NCBI RefSeq assembly: GCF_048771995.1
Contig: NC_133043.1
Coordinates: 7,954,501-8,018,500 of the forward strand
Reading direction: 5' to 3'
Length of the DNA: 64,000 nucleotides
Source of the DNA: Taeniopygia guttata
Taxonomy: Eukaryota; Chordata; Aves; Passeriformes; Estrildidae
In this document: positions 35,451-47,559 of the stretch, one piece after another
Layout of the letters: every line of letters starts with the position of its first letter
Numbering within the stretch: the first letter of the stretch is position 1
Made by a program: the position numbers and the translations under genes
Notes under the pieces: generated by a model
Databases searched by the model: none
What the model saw: only the letters and a program-made list of their open reading frames with translations
Told to the model about the DNA's origin: nothing

Positions 35451-38400
35451 GCTCTTTCCACCCTCGTGATACCGGTGGCAGCGTTACCAAAAACTGCTGG
35501 GGCAGTCACAGCTGGGTGTGAGCAGCTCCCACAAAGAGCTGATGTCCACGAAAGGGGAAACTGAGGCCCATGAGGGCAGCAGAACACACCCGTAGCCCAC
35601 GCTGGAGCTGGGAATGGAAAGCAGACCCCAGCAAGAGCAGGGTGTGGAGAAAACCCATGGGATGGAAGCAGGGAGCAGCTCCCCCCACCACATATCGGGC
35701 TAACCCTGCCTGGACCTGCAGCAGCTCCAGGTCACCTTCCTTGGAAAGCCAGCCCAGGCTCCAGCCCCTGACTGATGGGACCAAGGGTCAGCTTGTCCAG
35801 CTCCAGAGAGGGGTCCAGGGTGAGGTAACACAGAGCTGACCTGTGCTCCAGAGCCCTCCTGGACTCTCCTCTTGGCTTTGATTCAACCCCTAGAGCTAAA
35901 CCCAAAGCAGAGTGCTGTCTGTTTGCTTGTCTTTACAAATATGGCACTGCATGAGTGCTGCTCATCCCAACAGAGCTGTGTCCCTGCAGGAATTGCTGCT
36001 GCCCTGCCAGCTGAGTCCAGAGCTGCATCTGGGCTGGCCACTTCACAGGGCTGAGGTGCCATGGCAGAGCTCTCATGTCCTGCACAGGAGGGGCAGAGTC
36101 CTCACCTGTGCGTGCAGGGGACTCGGTTTCAGCAGGAGGTTTGTGTGAGCAGTGGGGTACAGGGGGATGAAGGGGATCAGGAGGAAGCTGATCTCTGACG
36201 GATGGTGACTACTGCCAGCACCAGGTCACCCCAGGGCCTGATCCCCACAGCAATGCCAAGTCCCCCTGCAGTTCCCCATGGAAGTGTGAAAATGCCCTGT
36301 TCCCCGCAGAGATGGGATGGAGGGAGTGAAATCCCCTGGGGTTCAGCTGAGCACAGCCCTGTCCCACTCCCTGCTCATCCATCTCTCCCAAACCCCACTG
36401 GTGAGCTGCTGGCTGCACTCGTGGCTTTATTCTTAGGGCAGATGGGATGAGCACAGAGCTCTGCCTGGCCTCGCTGTGCCACTCCTGCTCTGCACCAGGA
36501 AAAGATGCTGCTGGAGCTCAGCCCTTCACGGGGAGATAGAGCAAGAGCGGGTCCTTGTTGCTGTTTTGGCTCCCTCAAATGTTTCTGTGGGGCCCTGGGA
36601 GTATTTGCTGAAGATAAGGCTGGAGTGTGTGCTCACAACACTCACACACAGCGTTATCTTCCGGAAACGAGGGATGGCCTTGGACCAGAAACGTCATAGT
36701 TGTGAATGTCACGACGGTGAGGGAGCGCACCCAGGCTTGGCCGGCTCTGCTGCCACCGCCGGTGCCCGGGCAGCCACAGCCACTCCTTCCCGCAGCCCCA
36801 TTGTGCATCTGTGGTCCTGGGCAGGATTGCCATCTTCTGAGTCAACCAAGCAGCACGAGGTGCTTCCCCACGTCCTGGCAGGTGACGTCAAAGCCTTGGC
36901 TGCCCATGGTGCCGCCGAGATGCTGTCTGGTGGGGGGCCAGCTGCCCCACGCCCTTCCCAGCAGGGTTTGGGCAGCAGCAATGCTGGAGAGCTGGCTCCA
37001 GCACCCACAGCTGGCAAGCGAGTGCAGGGAGGTGCTGGCACTGATTTATCAGTTCAGCACAAAGCCTGGAAGAAACGATGAGCAGGTGCCACCCACTGTG
37101 TCCGGCCATGGGTGGGGTTGGGGCCCAGCCCCCACGGGAGGTTGGCAGGAGCCAGGCTGAGCCTCCCTCCAATCTCCCTCCATCCTGGGCACGGCCAGGC
37201 TGAGCCCCCTGGGGCTCCCTGGCAGCTCAGAAAGTAGTGCAGCACCCTGCCCCTGCCACTGCCCCTGCCCCTGCCCAGGGCTCTGCCTTGTGCTGCAGGA
37301 CTGGGTGAGCCGGGCAAGGGAAAGGGAAGAAACATGAGCAGGAGAGTTTGGAGAGCTGGGGAAGCGACTGGGTGGGCAGAGATGTGCAGCTGGGGCTTGT
37401 GAACCTGGTGGGAAGGGCTGGGGAGGGGCTGCTTGGATGCAGCTCAAGTCTGGAAATGGTGGGTGAGGGTAACAGCCTCGGGGTTTGGTGAGGGCTGTGC
37501 ACCTCTATGGACAGAAAATGGGTGGGTGGCCAACCCAGGGGCTTCAGTGCTTTGCAGGAGCCAGCTCGGGGGTTGGAGCAGGGAGGTTTCCCCAGCCCCT
37601 GGTCTGTCCCTTGGGTGGTGGAGGTGTTGATAAGCTCTGCTGTTGAGGCACGGGGATGTCCTGCACTGTGAGATAAAAGGCAGCAAGAGAGGCTGGGCAG
37701 CTCCCTGCACCCCAGGGCAGTCACTGGGGCTGAGCCCACTCGGGATCCAGAGCTGTGGGACACTTGTGTGGGAGAGCTTTGCTCTGGAGGGTGTGCTGTC
37801 GGTAGCAGGGTTGAAAGAGCAGCTTCCAGTGTAACCACCAGGTCTGGTACAGCCTCTGGTGGCCTTGCCCTTGCTGTGAGCAGACCCTGCACTGCCCCCT
37901 GCAAGCCAAGGGAATAGACAAGTTTGCTCAGGCTGGGATTAGTTGGATGATGCAGGATAGAAGCAGAAAGGCCCTGCAGAAAGCTGCAGCTCTGCGGCTC
38001 TCTGGGATTGCTCAGTCCCATCTTGGTGGACCTTCTTGAGCATTTTCCCTCCCTCCTCTCTCTGCCTGCTCAGGTGGTCTCAGGGGTGAGCTGGTGGGGG
38101 TCCTGCTGTGCTGACCCCTGGGCTGTTTGGAGTGCTGGGGGCTTTGCAGGGCTCTGACTTCCCATGAGACACAAGGCAGGACACACAAGATTGATTTAAA
38201 AGCTGTTCTGCTCCAGTGCTGGGGCTCAGCCTGCTGCACCCTCAGCATCCCCTGCCCAGGGCTGGGATGGTGCAAGGAAGGTGCTGGGAACAAACCCTGC
38301 TTGGCGCTGCCTTTCCATCCCCACCCAGGTTCCAGACCCCAGGCAGGGTGCTGGGCTGTCCCCCCGTGTCATGCCATGCCTGCAGAGTGGCACGGAGCAG

Positions 38401-41400
38401 GGTTTGGGTGGCAGATGGGTTTGGATCTGCTCCTGGGCAGGGCTGTGGGTGCTGCTGGAGTTGGCAGGGGCTGTGGCAGGGACAGAAACCCAACTCCCTC
38501 TGTGCTCCTGTGCCAGCACACGTTGTGCCAGCAGGGCCAGGGGGGTGAGGCTCCGCTCCCCACCTGCTTTTACCTGTCCCCAGGCTCCCAGGCAGAGATC
38601 CTGTAACAAGGAGCCCTTGTCTCCTCCACAATACCCCCCTTCTGGCACAGCACCTGCCGCCCGGGCTGGCGGCGGGGCCGGGGGCTCTGAAGGGCCTTTC
38701 TGTGTGGGGATGAATGGTTCCCCTGTTCCCCTCCGGTGGGCTCCCACCTCCTGCTCGCCTGCCCACCCCCAGCCCCAGTGCCCCCCAGCTCAGCCTGGCC
38801 CCATGGGGCTCAGGGCACCCCAAGTTGTTCAGGGTGGGCAGCCCTTGCTACTCAGGAAGGATCAGGGCATGTCTCAGCCATCCCCATGGTAGAGGGTGTC
38901 CCATGCACCCCAAGAACCTCCAGACCCCAATTGCTGATTGCTTCTCCAGTAGAACAACTAAAGGTGTCCTGCTGGCCTGTCCAGTTTATTCCAGCCCAGT
39001 CCTCTTTGGACTCAGGAGGAGTGGGATGGTGGGAAGAGCCAGGGAGGTCTCAGCAGGATTCCCCCAAAGCTGCAGGCTGGGCTGGGTGTTGTTTTTGGTA
39101 TTTGGGAGTCCTGGAGCCACCAGGAGATGGTGGCTGCACAAACCCTGTGTTTTGCAAATCCTCATCTCTACACTTGCAGATGGGTGTGGGTGAAGAGGAG
39201 ATAAATGGTGAAGAGGAGATATGGTTGTAGTGCTGTCCTGTAGCTCTCACAGGTGGGGGGATGTCAGGGTGCTCAGTGTCACCTCCTCAGCTGAGTCCTC
39301 ACTTGTCTTCTCCCAGCTTGCTGCAGCCAGGGCCACTGGTCCCAGCTCCCTCAGGGACACCACAGGGAGCCAGCAGCCGCAGATGGGCTCTTGGAGGCAG
39401 CTCGGAGAGGTAAGGAGGGAAGATGCTCAGCCATCCTGGCAGGAACTGGGATGCCCCTGCCCACTGTGGGCTTCCCCAGTTCCCAAGCAATGGATTTTTA
39501 ACTCTGCCATATGTTTCCCCCATCCCAGTGGGAATTCCTTGCAGCCCTCTGCTGAGCTGGAGGAGCCGGAGCCCAGCAGAAAGCAGGTAACCATTAGCAC
39601 AGCACAGTCATGGCCATGGTGCCCCTCCATTTGTTGTGTGGGGAGACTGAGGAGGAGCAGCATCCTTTGGAAGGGGTTTACAGAGGAGCAACCTTGTCCA
39701 TCCACCCAAATGATTCTCCCCAGGCCTCCCTGCTGCAATTTCCCCGTGTGGAGGCTGGAGCCAGCATCACCACCCCCATCCAACCCCGTGACTCCTGGGC
39801 CAGCAGTGCATGAAGACTCGTGGGGATGGACCCAGGCCCTGAGGGGAGCTGTTACTGCTCTGTTCTCACAGAGCAGAGCCCTTTAAAGGGTTGCCCATGC
39901 CTGAAGGTGCTGAATTTTTCATGCTCTCAGGTGCCTGTGTAAGCCCTGGTTCTGCCAGCCCGCTGAGCTGGGTACCAAAGGCTGTTCTGCAGCACAAAAC
40001 CAAGGCACAAGGCAATGCCCTGCCTGGCTGACCCAGCAGAAGGTGTGATGGACAAGGAGCATTTCTGTCCCTGGGTTTGTTCTCACCTTGGTGCCTGCTG
40101 AGGGGTGGGGGTGTCACAGGGGAGGCAGCCCCACAGATTGAGCAGGATCCTCCTTCCTCCCTCCCAGCCCAGCCCCTGCCTCCACTCTGTAACGGCCAGA
40201 GCAAAGGCAGACCCCAAATTTCGGGAGATCTTCCGCTTCAACACCCCCGTGCTGATGTGGGACCAGCACTTCACCCTGGAGACCTGGAACAGGCTGAAGA
40301 CACGACATGTCCCCTATGGCTGGCAGGGCTTGTCCCTCGCAGGTACGGACCCCGCTGGGGTGTGGGGCAGCTTGAGGGGACTGGGGAGCCCAGAAGGAGG
40401 GATTGGAGATGTGGGCCAGGCAAGGAGCCCTGCAGAGGAGCCAGGAATGTTGATCTCTTCCCACCCCACCTCCCAGGGCACGGGGTGCGGTTCTTGCTGC
40501 ATCTTGTGACATTTTCCCTGAATAAAAGCTCCAGTGTGTCCGTGATTATTGACTGGGGCCGGATGAGCTCGGACAACCAGCTCCATTGTTGTGCATGGAG
40601 ATTGTTTCCCTTCCCACCCCAATCCCACTCTCTGTTTTCCCTGGCAGCTGCCAGCGTCAGTCCCTGGGCTGGGAAGTGCTGGGAACATTCGGGAGAGAAC
40701 CAGTGGCAGTTGCAGAGACATTATCAGGAGGGGATGTGGCCAGCACGGGCAGCAGCATCTGCAGGCTGGAGATATCTGGATGCATCCCTGTGCCTTGCAC
40801 AGCCTTGGGTGGTCACTGTAGCAGGTTAGGAGCATGGGGAGATAAGAGATACGAGGATGTGACACCAAGCTGGGAGAGGAGGGCTTATCTGGCGCCGCCA
40901 TATGCCACCTGCAGACCTCTCCCCTGCACGGGGGTAGTGTGAGTTTTCTTGTGTGCTGCTCCTGGCTGTGCCCACGTGGGTTGGCACGCACCTTTTCCCT
41001 GCTGCCTGGTCACATCCTGCTCCATTCCAGTGGTGGGCAGCACCCTCCAGCTCCTCAACGCCTCGGCCAACCGGCACCTCTTCGACAGGGCCGCCTTCTC
41101 CGGGGGCTGTGTCCGCTGTGCCGTGGTGGGCAACGGTGGCATCCTCAACGGCTCGCGGCAGGGCAAGGCCATCGACAGCCACCACCTGGTCTTCAGGTGA
41201 GGGTGAATCCCAGGCAGGATGGGGCCATGGCTGCTGGATGATGCCAGCCCTGGATGTGAGTTCTCTGCTTTTCCTACAGGCTCAACGGTGCCGTGATCAA
41301 GGGTTTCGAGGAGGACGTTGGCACCAAAGTCTCCTTCTACGGCTTCACGGTGAACACCATGAAGAACTCCCTCATCTCCTATGAGGAGTATGGCTTCACC

Positions 41401-42933
41401 CAGATCCCCCAGGGCAAGGTGAGACCCGAGGGCTTGTTGGGGATTTGAATCAAATTCTCCTTTCAGGCTGGGCTTGCTTCTGAGACTTTCTCCCCATCTC
41501 AGGAGCCCTCAGTCCTCACCTGCAAGCATGGGCCGTGTCCCTAAACCCCCTCCAAGTGCCCTGTCTGTGTCCCTGCTGCAGGACCTGAGGTACATCTTCA
41601 TCCCCTCGGATGTCCGTGACTACCTCATGCTGAAATCGGCCATCCAGGGCAGCCCAGTGCCCGAGGGCTCGGACAAGGGGGACGAGTGAGTAGCTCCCCA
41701 AGATCCCCTCAGCACCCCTGGTGATGCAGGCGTGACTCACCTGTCCTCACCCTACATCTGTCCCTCTTGGGATAAACCCCCAAGGAGCTCCAGGACTCCC
41801 ATGACAAAGTGCTGTCCTTCTCCTTGCTTTGCTACAGCCCACAGAAGTATTTTGGACTGGAGGCATCTGCAGAGAAGTTCAAGCTGCTGCATCCTGATTT
41901 CTTGCAGTACCTGACAGCAAGGTGAGGGTGGTGAGCACTGTGGCTGCTGCCTGGCTCTGCTCTGGGCTGGGCTCAGACCGCCTCCCTCCCCTCTCTGCTC
42001 GTTCCAGTACAGACCAGTAGCTGCCCAGCATCAAAGTGCAGTCTCGGTCTCCCCCAGACACTGGAGGCTTCTCTCCCCCACCATTCCTGTTCACTGCAGC
42101 ACAGCTCACATCCCCTCACATCCCCTGTGCTCACCTTGCTCCCATTCCCCAAAACAAATTACATTTTGCCCCAGTCTAACAGGAGCAAAGGTAGGTCCCA
42201 GCAGGATGATCTTTTCCTGCCTTTCATGAAAGGTGCCCAGGTTGGGATGGCTCCAAAGAGCAGAGAGGTGCCTTTTACCAACCTCTGAGCAAATGAGAGC
42301 AGCCATCAGAGAACCCACCTGAGCCCTGGGTTTCACTGAGTGCTCCTGCCTTACTGAGCACTGGAGAGGGCTGGGGGGCTGTGGGGCTGGGGGCTGCAGG
42401 GCTGTGCCAACCCCACAGCCAGCGTGTCCCTTCAGGTTCCTGCGGTCAGAGCTCCTCAACACCCAGTACAGCTCCCTGTACATGCCCAGCACCGGCGCCC
42501 TCATGCTCCTCACTGCACTCCACACCTGCGACCAGGTAAGGGGGTGTGGGGAGAAGGGAATCCCCCTTTTGGCCGTTCCTCTGGGGAGAAGGGAATCCCC
42601 CCTTTGGCCATTCCTCTGGGGAGAAGAGAATCCCCGTTTTGGCTGTTCCCCTGGGGAGAAGGGAATCCTACATGTCCCCTGTCCCTGAAGGAGGGAGTGC
42701 TGGTGGTGATGGACCATCCAAATGAAACCTTGATCCTCCTGTCTGCCCCACCTCCTTCCCCACAGGTCAGTGCCTACGGGTTCATCACGGCCAACTACGA
42801 GCAGTTCTCAGACCACTACTACGAGGTGGAGAAGAAACCTCTGGTGTTTTATGCCAACCACGACATGCTGCTGGAGGCAGCGCTGTGGAGGAGCCTGCAC
42901 CGTGCAGGGATCATCACCCTCTACCAGCGCTGA
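34347..42933 (+). CDS. ST6GALNAC2: Alpha-N-acetylgalactosaminide alpha-2,6-sialyltransferase 2
   Basis: Ten coding exons: 34347-34471, 39317-39409, 39529-39586, 40168-40342, 41031-41196, 41280-41418, 41582-41685, 41838-41921, 42436-42535, 42766-42933. GT-AG borders and phases agree throughout, giving 403 aa (human 374). The product is a Golgi type II enzyme adding alpha-2,6 sialic acid to GalNAc of core O-glycans such as the T antigen. Residues 9-25 form the anchor ([16 protein letters not shown]). The stem, about 42-95, comes from two small exons and lacks the repeat-rich exon of ST6GALNAC1. Motif L begins at Cys180 ([10 protein letters not shown]), motif S runs from about 304 to 348 (LHPDFLQYL to LHTCDQ), motif III is HYYE 365-368, and motif VS is His380 to Glu385. 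The exon 4 acceptor, among repeated CCCAG, is fixed by frame. The start is the first ATG in the CpG-rich exon. Confidence 0.95.
42548..42670. repeat. 35-bp tandem repeat beside an ST6GALNAC2 splice donor
   Basis: Four copies begin at 42548, 42583, 42618 and 42653. Each opens GGGGAGAAGGGAATCC, or a close variant, and continues TTTTGGC(C/T)(G/A)TTCC. The array starts 12 bases after the exon 9 donor and fills more than half of the 230-bp intron. Short G runs in such a position can act as splicing enhancers. Confidence 0.9.
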
Positions 42934-44920
42934 GGCCGGGACGCTGCCCACAGGGGCGAGCCCGAGGACTCTTGTGGCTCTTGTTTCTCCTGAGGGTCAC
43001 CTTCTCCCTCCTGAGGGCTCTTCCCAGCTGGCCAGCCAGCCCACGGAGCAGGCTTGCTGCACCACAGCCGGCAGTGATGTGAGGAGAACAGGGAAGCTGA
43101 AGCTGGTGGAGGAATGTTGTTTTCCTCAGGGATCAGCACCATTGAAGGTGGCCTTTGGGGCAGCCATGGCCCTGCCAGCCCCATGGATGTGGCTTTGGAG
43201 CAGCAGGGGAGAACAGGAGGGGCAGGGTGATGCTGGAAAATGCCCTTCACCATGGTGGGGCCACAGCAGGCAGGAGAAATCCTTGCACCGGAGCTCAGGT
43301 GACAAGAGGTGACATGTCTGGAGAACACCTCTCTCCAGAAAGACAGCAGGAAGTCCCAGCTCCAGCCAGCTGTGTGTGGATGTGTACCACATTCCAGAAG
43401 GATCTCTTTGCCTCCACAGACAGAAGGACACAGTGTGTCCCTGTCACCGTCCCCTTCTTGAGGTCTGGTGTTTTCTGGCAAGGAAGGGGCTCAGAAGCCA
43501 TCAGCTACAAGGAGGGTCAGGGCAGGTCAGCCAGGACTCCAGGAGCATGTCCAGGCTCTGAGCAGCCCAGGGGTGACACTGGCCTCAACCACTGGCTCTG
43601 TCAGCCTTTCCTTGCACAGGGACTCTGTGGTGCCTCGGGGAGGCAGCCCCACACCAGGTGGGTCACAGTGTGGTCACTTTTAATTTCCTTCCCTAAACCC
43701 CAAGGGAGGGGAGGATCCTGAACCCTTCAGCTGTCCCTCATACACCAGCACTGCTCAGGGATTGGGGGAGGCTTCCCCCAGCTGGTGGGGGCTGGAGACA
43801 GAGCAGTGTAACCCAAGACACTTTCCAACTTTGTGTAATTACATAAATGTTGAATGATTGTTTTCTTTAACACGTTTCTGTTGTTTTGATGAACTGGGTG
43901 GGGTGAGACCCTCCTTCCACAGCAGAGAAGCAGTAACGGGGAGTAAAGACTTCAATGGGGAGCAGCTCCAGAGGCAGACAGGGATGGAAACCAGTTTAAA
44001 TCATGGAGACTGAAGACTTAGCTCTGAGCATAGCCCTTTTTCCACTTGGAATGCCATTTACTGTGTGAGGTTGGTGTAGAGAGATGGCAAAAGATACCCT
44101 GGCCCTGAGCCAGGGAGCCTCCAAACCCCCTGAAGCTCTCAGCAGGCTGCTTCCAGCTGGTTCAGACACAGGTTAGGCTCCAAGCCTGTTCCAGATGTAA
44201 TCTCTAGCTTGGGGCCCATCTTGTGTTCCCAGGTCTCAAATTAACCTTTGTTCCCATCAGAGCCACCTTACACTGGTACCTCAGCAGCCTGTCAGGCTCG
44301 GTTTGTCTTCCCAAACACTCAGTAAAACCTTTTGTGACACGAATGAGCCTGATCCTCACATCTCCTGGCCAAGACACTCTGAAACCTCCTCAAACCAGCC
44401 GTGGCCAGGTGACATCAGCAGCACCTTGACACAGGGCAAGAGCAGGATGGTGCTGTAATCCTGCTGGAATAATCCAGTTCACAGGCATAGCAGGAACCAA
44501 ACACTGGGAACCACAACATGCACCTTGCTTTCCCCTCTCAAAAAGGGATGTTCCCAGCTAGGGATGGAGCCTGGAGCTGGAGTTAACTCCATTTTAAGGA
44601 TTATTCATGGCTGTACTCCCAAGCACATCACAAGACCCATTTGGCACCAGACCTCAGCCATAAGTTAGTTCTGTCACACTGTCCCGATGAATTACTGCTG
44701 GGACAGAATCTGCAGACACTGACGTCTTTGTGTTGTCAGGTTTGCTATGAAGGGTAAGATCACAACTGCCATTTCAGGAAGGGTTTTAATACAAAACCCT
44801 TCATACCTGCACAAAGCCATTTCTGTCCAAGAAGAATTAGGATTATTACAGCTAAAACGCCTTTAAGAGCATGGACTCCAACCTTTACAGAAATAACCAA
44901 GTAAAACCCAACTTCGACTA
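42934..44920 (+). other. ST6GALNAC2 3' UTR and tail-to-tail spacer
   Basis: No further coding frame is convincing. This should contain the ST6GALNAC2 3' UTR, but I saw no canonical AATAAA on + in it, so its end is unknown. It faces the 3' end of the minus-strand SNHG16 candidate. Confidence 0.5.
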
Positions 44921-44941
44921 GTAAGATTTTCCACAATATAT

Positions 44942-44947
44942 TTTATT
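44942..44947 (-). terminator. Poly(A) signal AATAAA of the SNHG16 candidate
   Basis: On the minus strand the hexamer sits in CCAGAATAAAATATATTG. It is the first canonical signal after the last candidate exon, placing the 3' end near 44925. Confidence 0.55.
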
Positions 44948-45962
44948 CTGGAACAGAAGAAAGCAGAGAACCACTTTTTCCTCCAGCCAACTGTAGATCA
45001 GGTCCTGGTGAAAAAACCAAAAAACAACAGTATCAGAGCAGCTGAAAAGTTCCTGATTTGCACTGTTTAATCTGGAGTACAGGTGTCAGCAGACAAAACC
45101 TTGCTCCCACCCAGGCCAATGGCACTAGTACCCAAACCTTTTTGGTTTTAGTGGTCCCTTACCCGTGGTGTGGCTGCAGCAAGCACTGAGCAGTGAGGAG
45201 GAGCCTGCGCCTACACAGAGGTGGTCAATTCACACGACATATCAGCAGTCATTTGTGACATCCCATCCAGAACAATCTTCCTTCTAGATCTGTGAGAAAC
45301 AACACAGCAAGGCTGTAACAGTTGTCCTAAAAAAGTCCATTCTGAAACAATTCCTGTCCTGATTTCAAAGCACCAAGTAGCTTTTTTTTCCCATTTATCA
45401 CCAGGCTGCCTCTCCACTTTGTTTTCTCTGTTATACCTTGGAAGCCAAAGGCTCCAGGTGCTTGTCCCGGTGCCTGATCCTGCCTGGGAGACAGCTGTGC
45501 TGCCAGAGCACCCAACGTGCCTGATTTGTGGTGCCATTCCCTCCCCTTGCACAATCCTGACGACACTCCCTGTCACCAGCTCTGCCAGCCTGTCAGAAAC
45601 TGTTATTGACCTTCTGCAAACAAAACCAAATTCTGCTCAATAAACCATAAAATCATTTAGCAGAAGGCAGCTGTCAGCTGCCCAAGACAAAGTGCTGTTC
45701 CAGCCTGTGTGTTCAGTGACTGTACATCAAGGAAGAGAAAGAATGCATTCCTTATCTGCCCTTCAACCTGTCACTGTTTGCACAAGGAACTTGAAAGCTC
45801 TTTGCAGCTCTAAACTGTGCTATGACAACAGCAGCTCTGCAGCTGTGTCTGTGCCTGGGACTGCACTGGCTGCTGTTACAGGGTGGCAGGACAGGGGACA
45901 CATTCTGTCATGCTGGTGCCACTCACACCTGTGGACTCTTTGCACCCACTAAGGGAAATATC

Positions 45963-46031
45963 TGAGCCTCAGTGGACATTTTCCTCCTCAAGATGAGTGT
46001 CAGACAGGGATAACACGACATCACAGGCTCA
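45963..46031 (-). ncRNA. SNORD1: SNORD1-like box C/D snoRNA, downstream copy
   Basis: On the minus strand the order is a terminal stem TGAGCC, a box C-like GTGATGT (46024-46018), guide GTTATCCCTGT (46014-46004), box D' CTGA (46003-46000), a spacer, box D CTGA (45972-45969), and the matching stem GGCTCA. The 11-base guide next to D' is complementary to ACAGGGATAAC in the peptidyl-transferase region of 28S rRNA, the site methylated by SNORD1 / yeast snR38. Five bases from D' it pairs with a G, as the fifth-nucleotide rule requires. Box C departs from consensus at its last base (T for A). Confidence 0.85.
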
Positions 46032-47459
46032 GTGTCTGTCCCACCCCTCACGTTCCCAAAACCACACACAGCACAGATACCCAGCTGTTCTCCTGGGATT
46101 TTTCCTGGTAAACCTTCAGAGATGAGGCTCAATGTGCCTACAGGCCTGGCATGTAATTAATGAATAAAGACAAACAACACACAATACTGAAGAATTCAAT
46201 TCTCTTACCAGCCTGAAGCCAAACATAGCAGCTGCCCTCTGGCCAAAGCTGTCTTTGGGCAACAGCAGCCCCAGGATCCTGCAGGACCATTTCCTCCTGA
46301 ATACAAAGTTGCAATGGACACAGTTAGCAAAAGCACTTTAAGTAAAGTTGGTCGTCTTTTCCTCACCTCACCTGAAAAAAAACCCAGCACTGGATCACAG
46401 ATCAAGAATTAGACAGAAATTCTCCATTCAAAGACAGGCAACTTTCGTCTCACAAACTTAGCAGAGCAGAAACCTATCCCTCAAGGCACAGAGGAGCATG
46501 TTTGCCAGGGGGCTGTCTCATCCAGACAAGAAACTTTGGGAGGTGGATGCTATTTAAATCCTTGCTTAGGGAAAAACCCCACCAGCTCTGAGACATTGGT
46601 GGTTTGGACCCTTTTAAGCTGTTCCAACCTGACATTCTCCTCATCTTCCAGAAACCTCTCAGTCCAACTCCTTCCATGGTATAACTTGTCTATGTGTTTA
46701 TCTTAAGAAACGCATTTATCAGACCTAGGACAGCCACATCCCCTCAGGTGGAAGATTCCTCAGGGTGTGTCCTTCACAGGATGACCCTCTGGGGGAGGCG
46801 AGCTGCACCTCCCCAGCCCCAGCAACCTGATGCAAGTTTGAAACTGTCCCAGAGCACCTCCAGGCAGACAAACAGAGCAATTACTCTGTCACTAGGTCTA
46901 TTTCTGTGACAGACACAGTTATGAGATGAGCTGTGTCAAGTGTCTCCATAATAGGCTGTCATCCAATCCCTCCTACCTCTAATCCTTCTACTCTGGCTCA
47001 TCTCTGACAAGCAGGTGCTCTGCTGGGCACCAACACCAGTAAAATTCCCATTCAATCCATGCTGCTTTTCAGCTTGTGCTCAGTGGCAGCAAAGGGCAGC
47101 ACACTCGGGTGGCAGCCGTGACAAAGCTACAGCCTTTATTGGCTTAATTACATTCATCAAGCCATTGGGCTTTTATATCCCCTCCCAGGAGCCCCAGGAA
47201 TGCAGGAGGGTATAATTTGAGACAGCACAGCGAGTTTTTCTTACATAACCCCTCAAGCGGAGGAAAAAGAACCCCAGACTATGCCAAGGCAGATGCTGCT
47301 GTTTCTCACCATTATGAAGGTGCACTGTGGGTCAATCAGCTCCCCAGCCAGGGGAGTGTTTTCATCCCTTCTTGACACGGTGTCATGCTCTGAAACCGAG
47401 AAAGGGAACAGAGTTAGTTCAGGTAACAAACCATTCCTTTACCTGTCCGTCTCTAACAC

Positions 47460-47533
47460 TGAGCCTCAGAGTTCTGCTTCCACAGAGGAAAGATCAAATT
47501 CAGACAGGGATAACATTTATCATCACTAGCTCA
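47460..47533 (-). ncRNA. SNORD1: SNORD1-like box C/D snoRNA, upstream copy
   Basis: On the minus strand the order is stem TGAGC, box C GTGATGA (47526-47520), guide GTTATCCCTGT (47514-47504), box D' CTGA (47503-47500), a spacer, box D CTGA (47469-47466), and the closing stem GCTCA. All boxes match consensus. The guide is identical to that of the other copy and fits the 28S rRNA sequence ACAGGGATAAC. It lies in the first intron of the SNHG16 candidate, about 70 bases before the next acceptor. The region between D' and D differs from the other copy, so only the D' guide is shared. Confidence 0.9.
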
Positions 47534-47559
47534 GCTTCCAGAACAGCTAAGGAGCAGAG

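Noticed and set aside
43970-44000. CAGACAGGGAT on + considered as a third SNORD1 copy
   Set aside because: The guide breaks off after GGGAT, there is CTGC instead of CTGA next to it, and no box C, box D or terminal stem is present.
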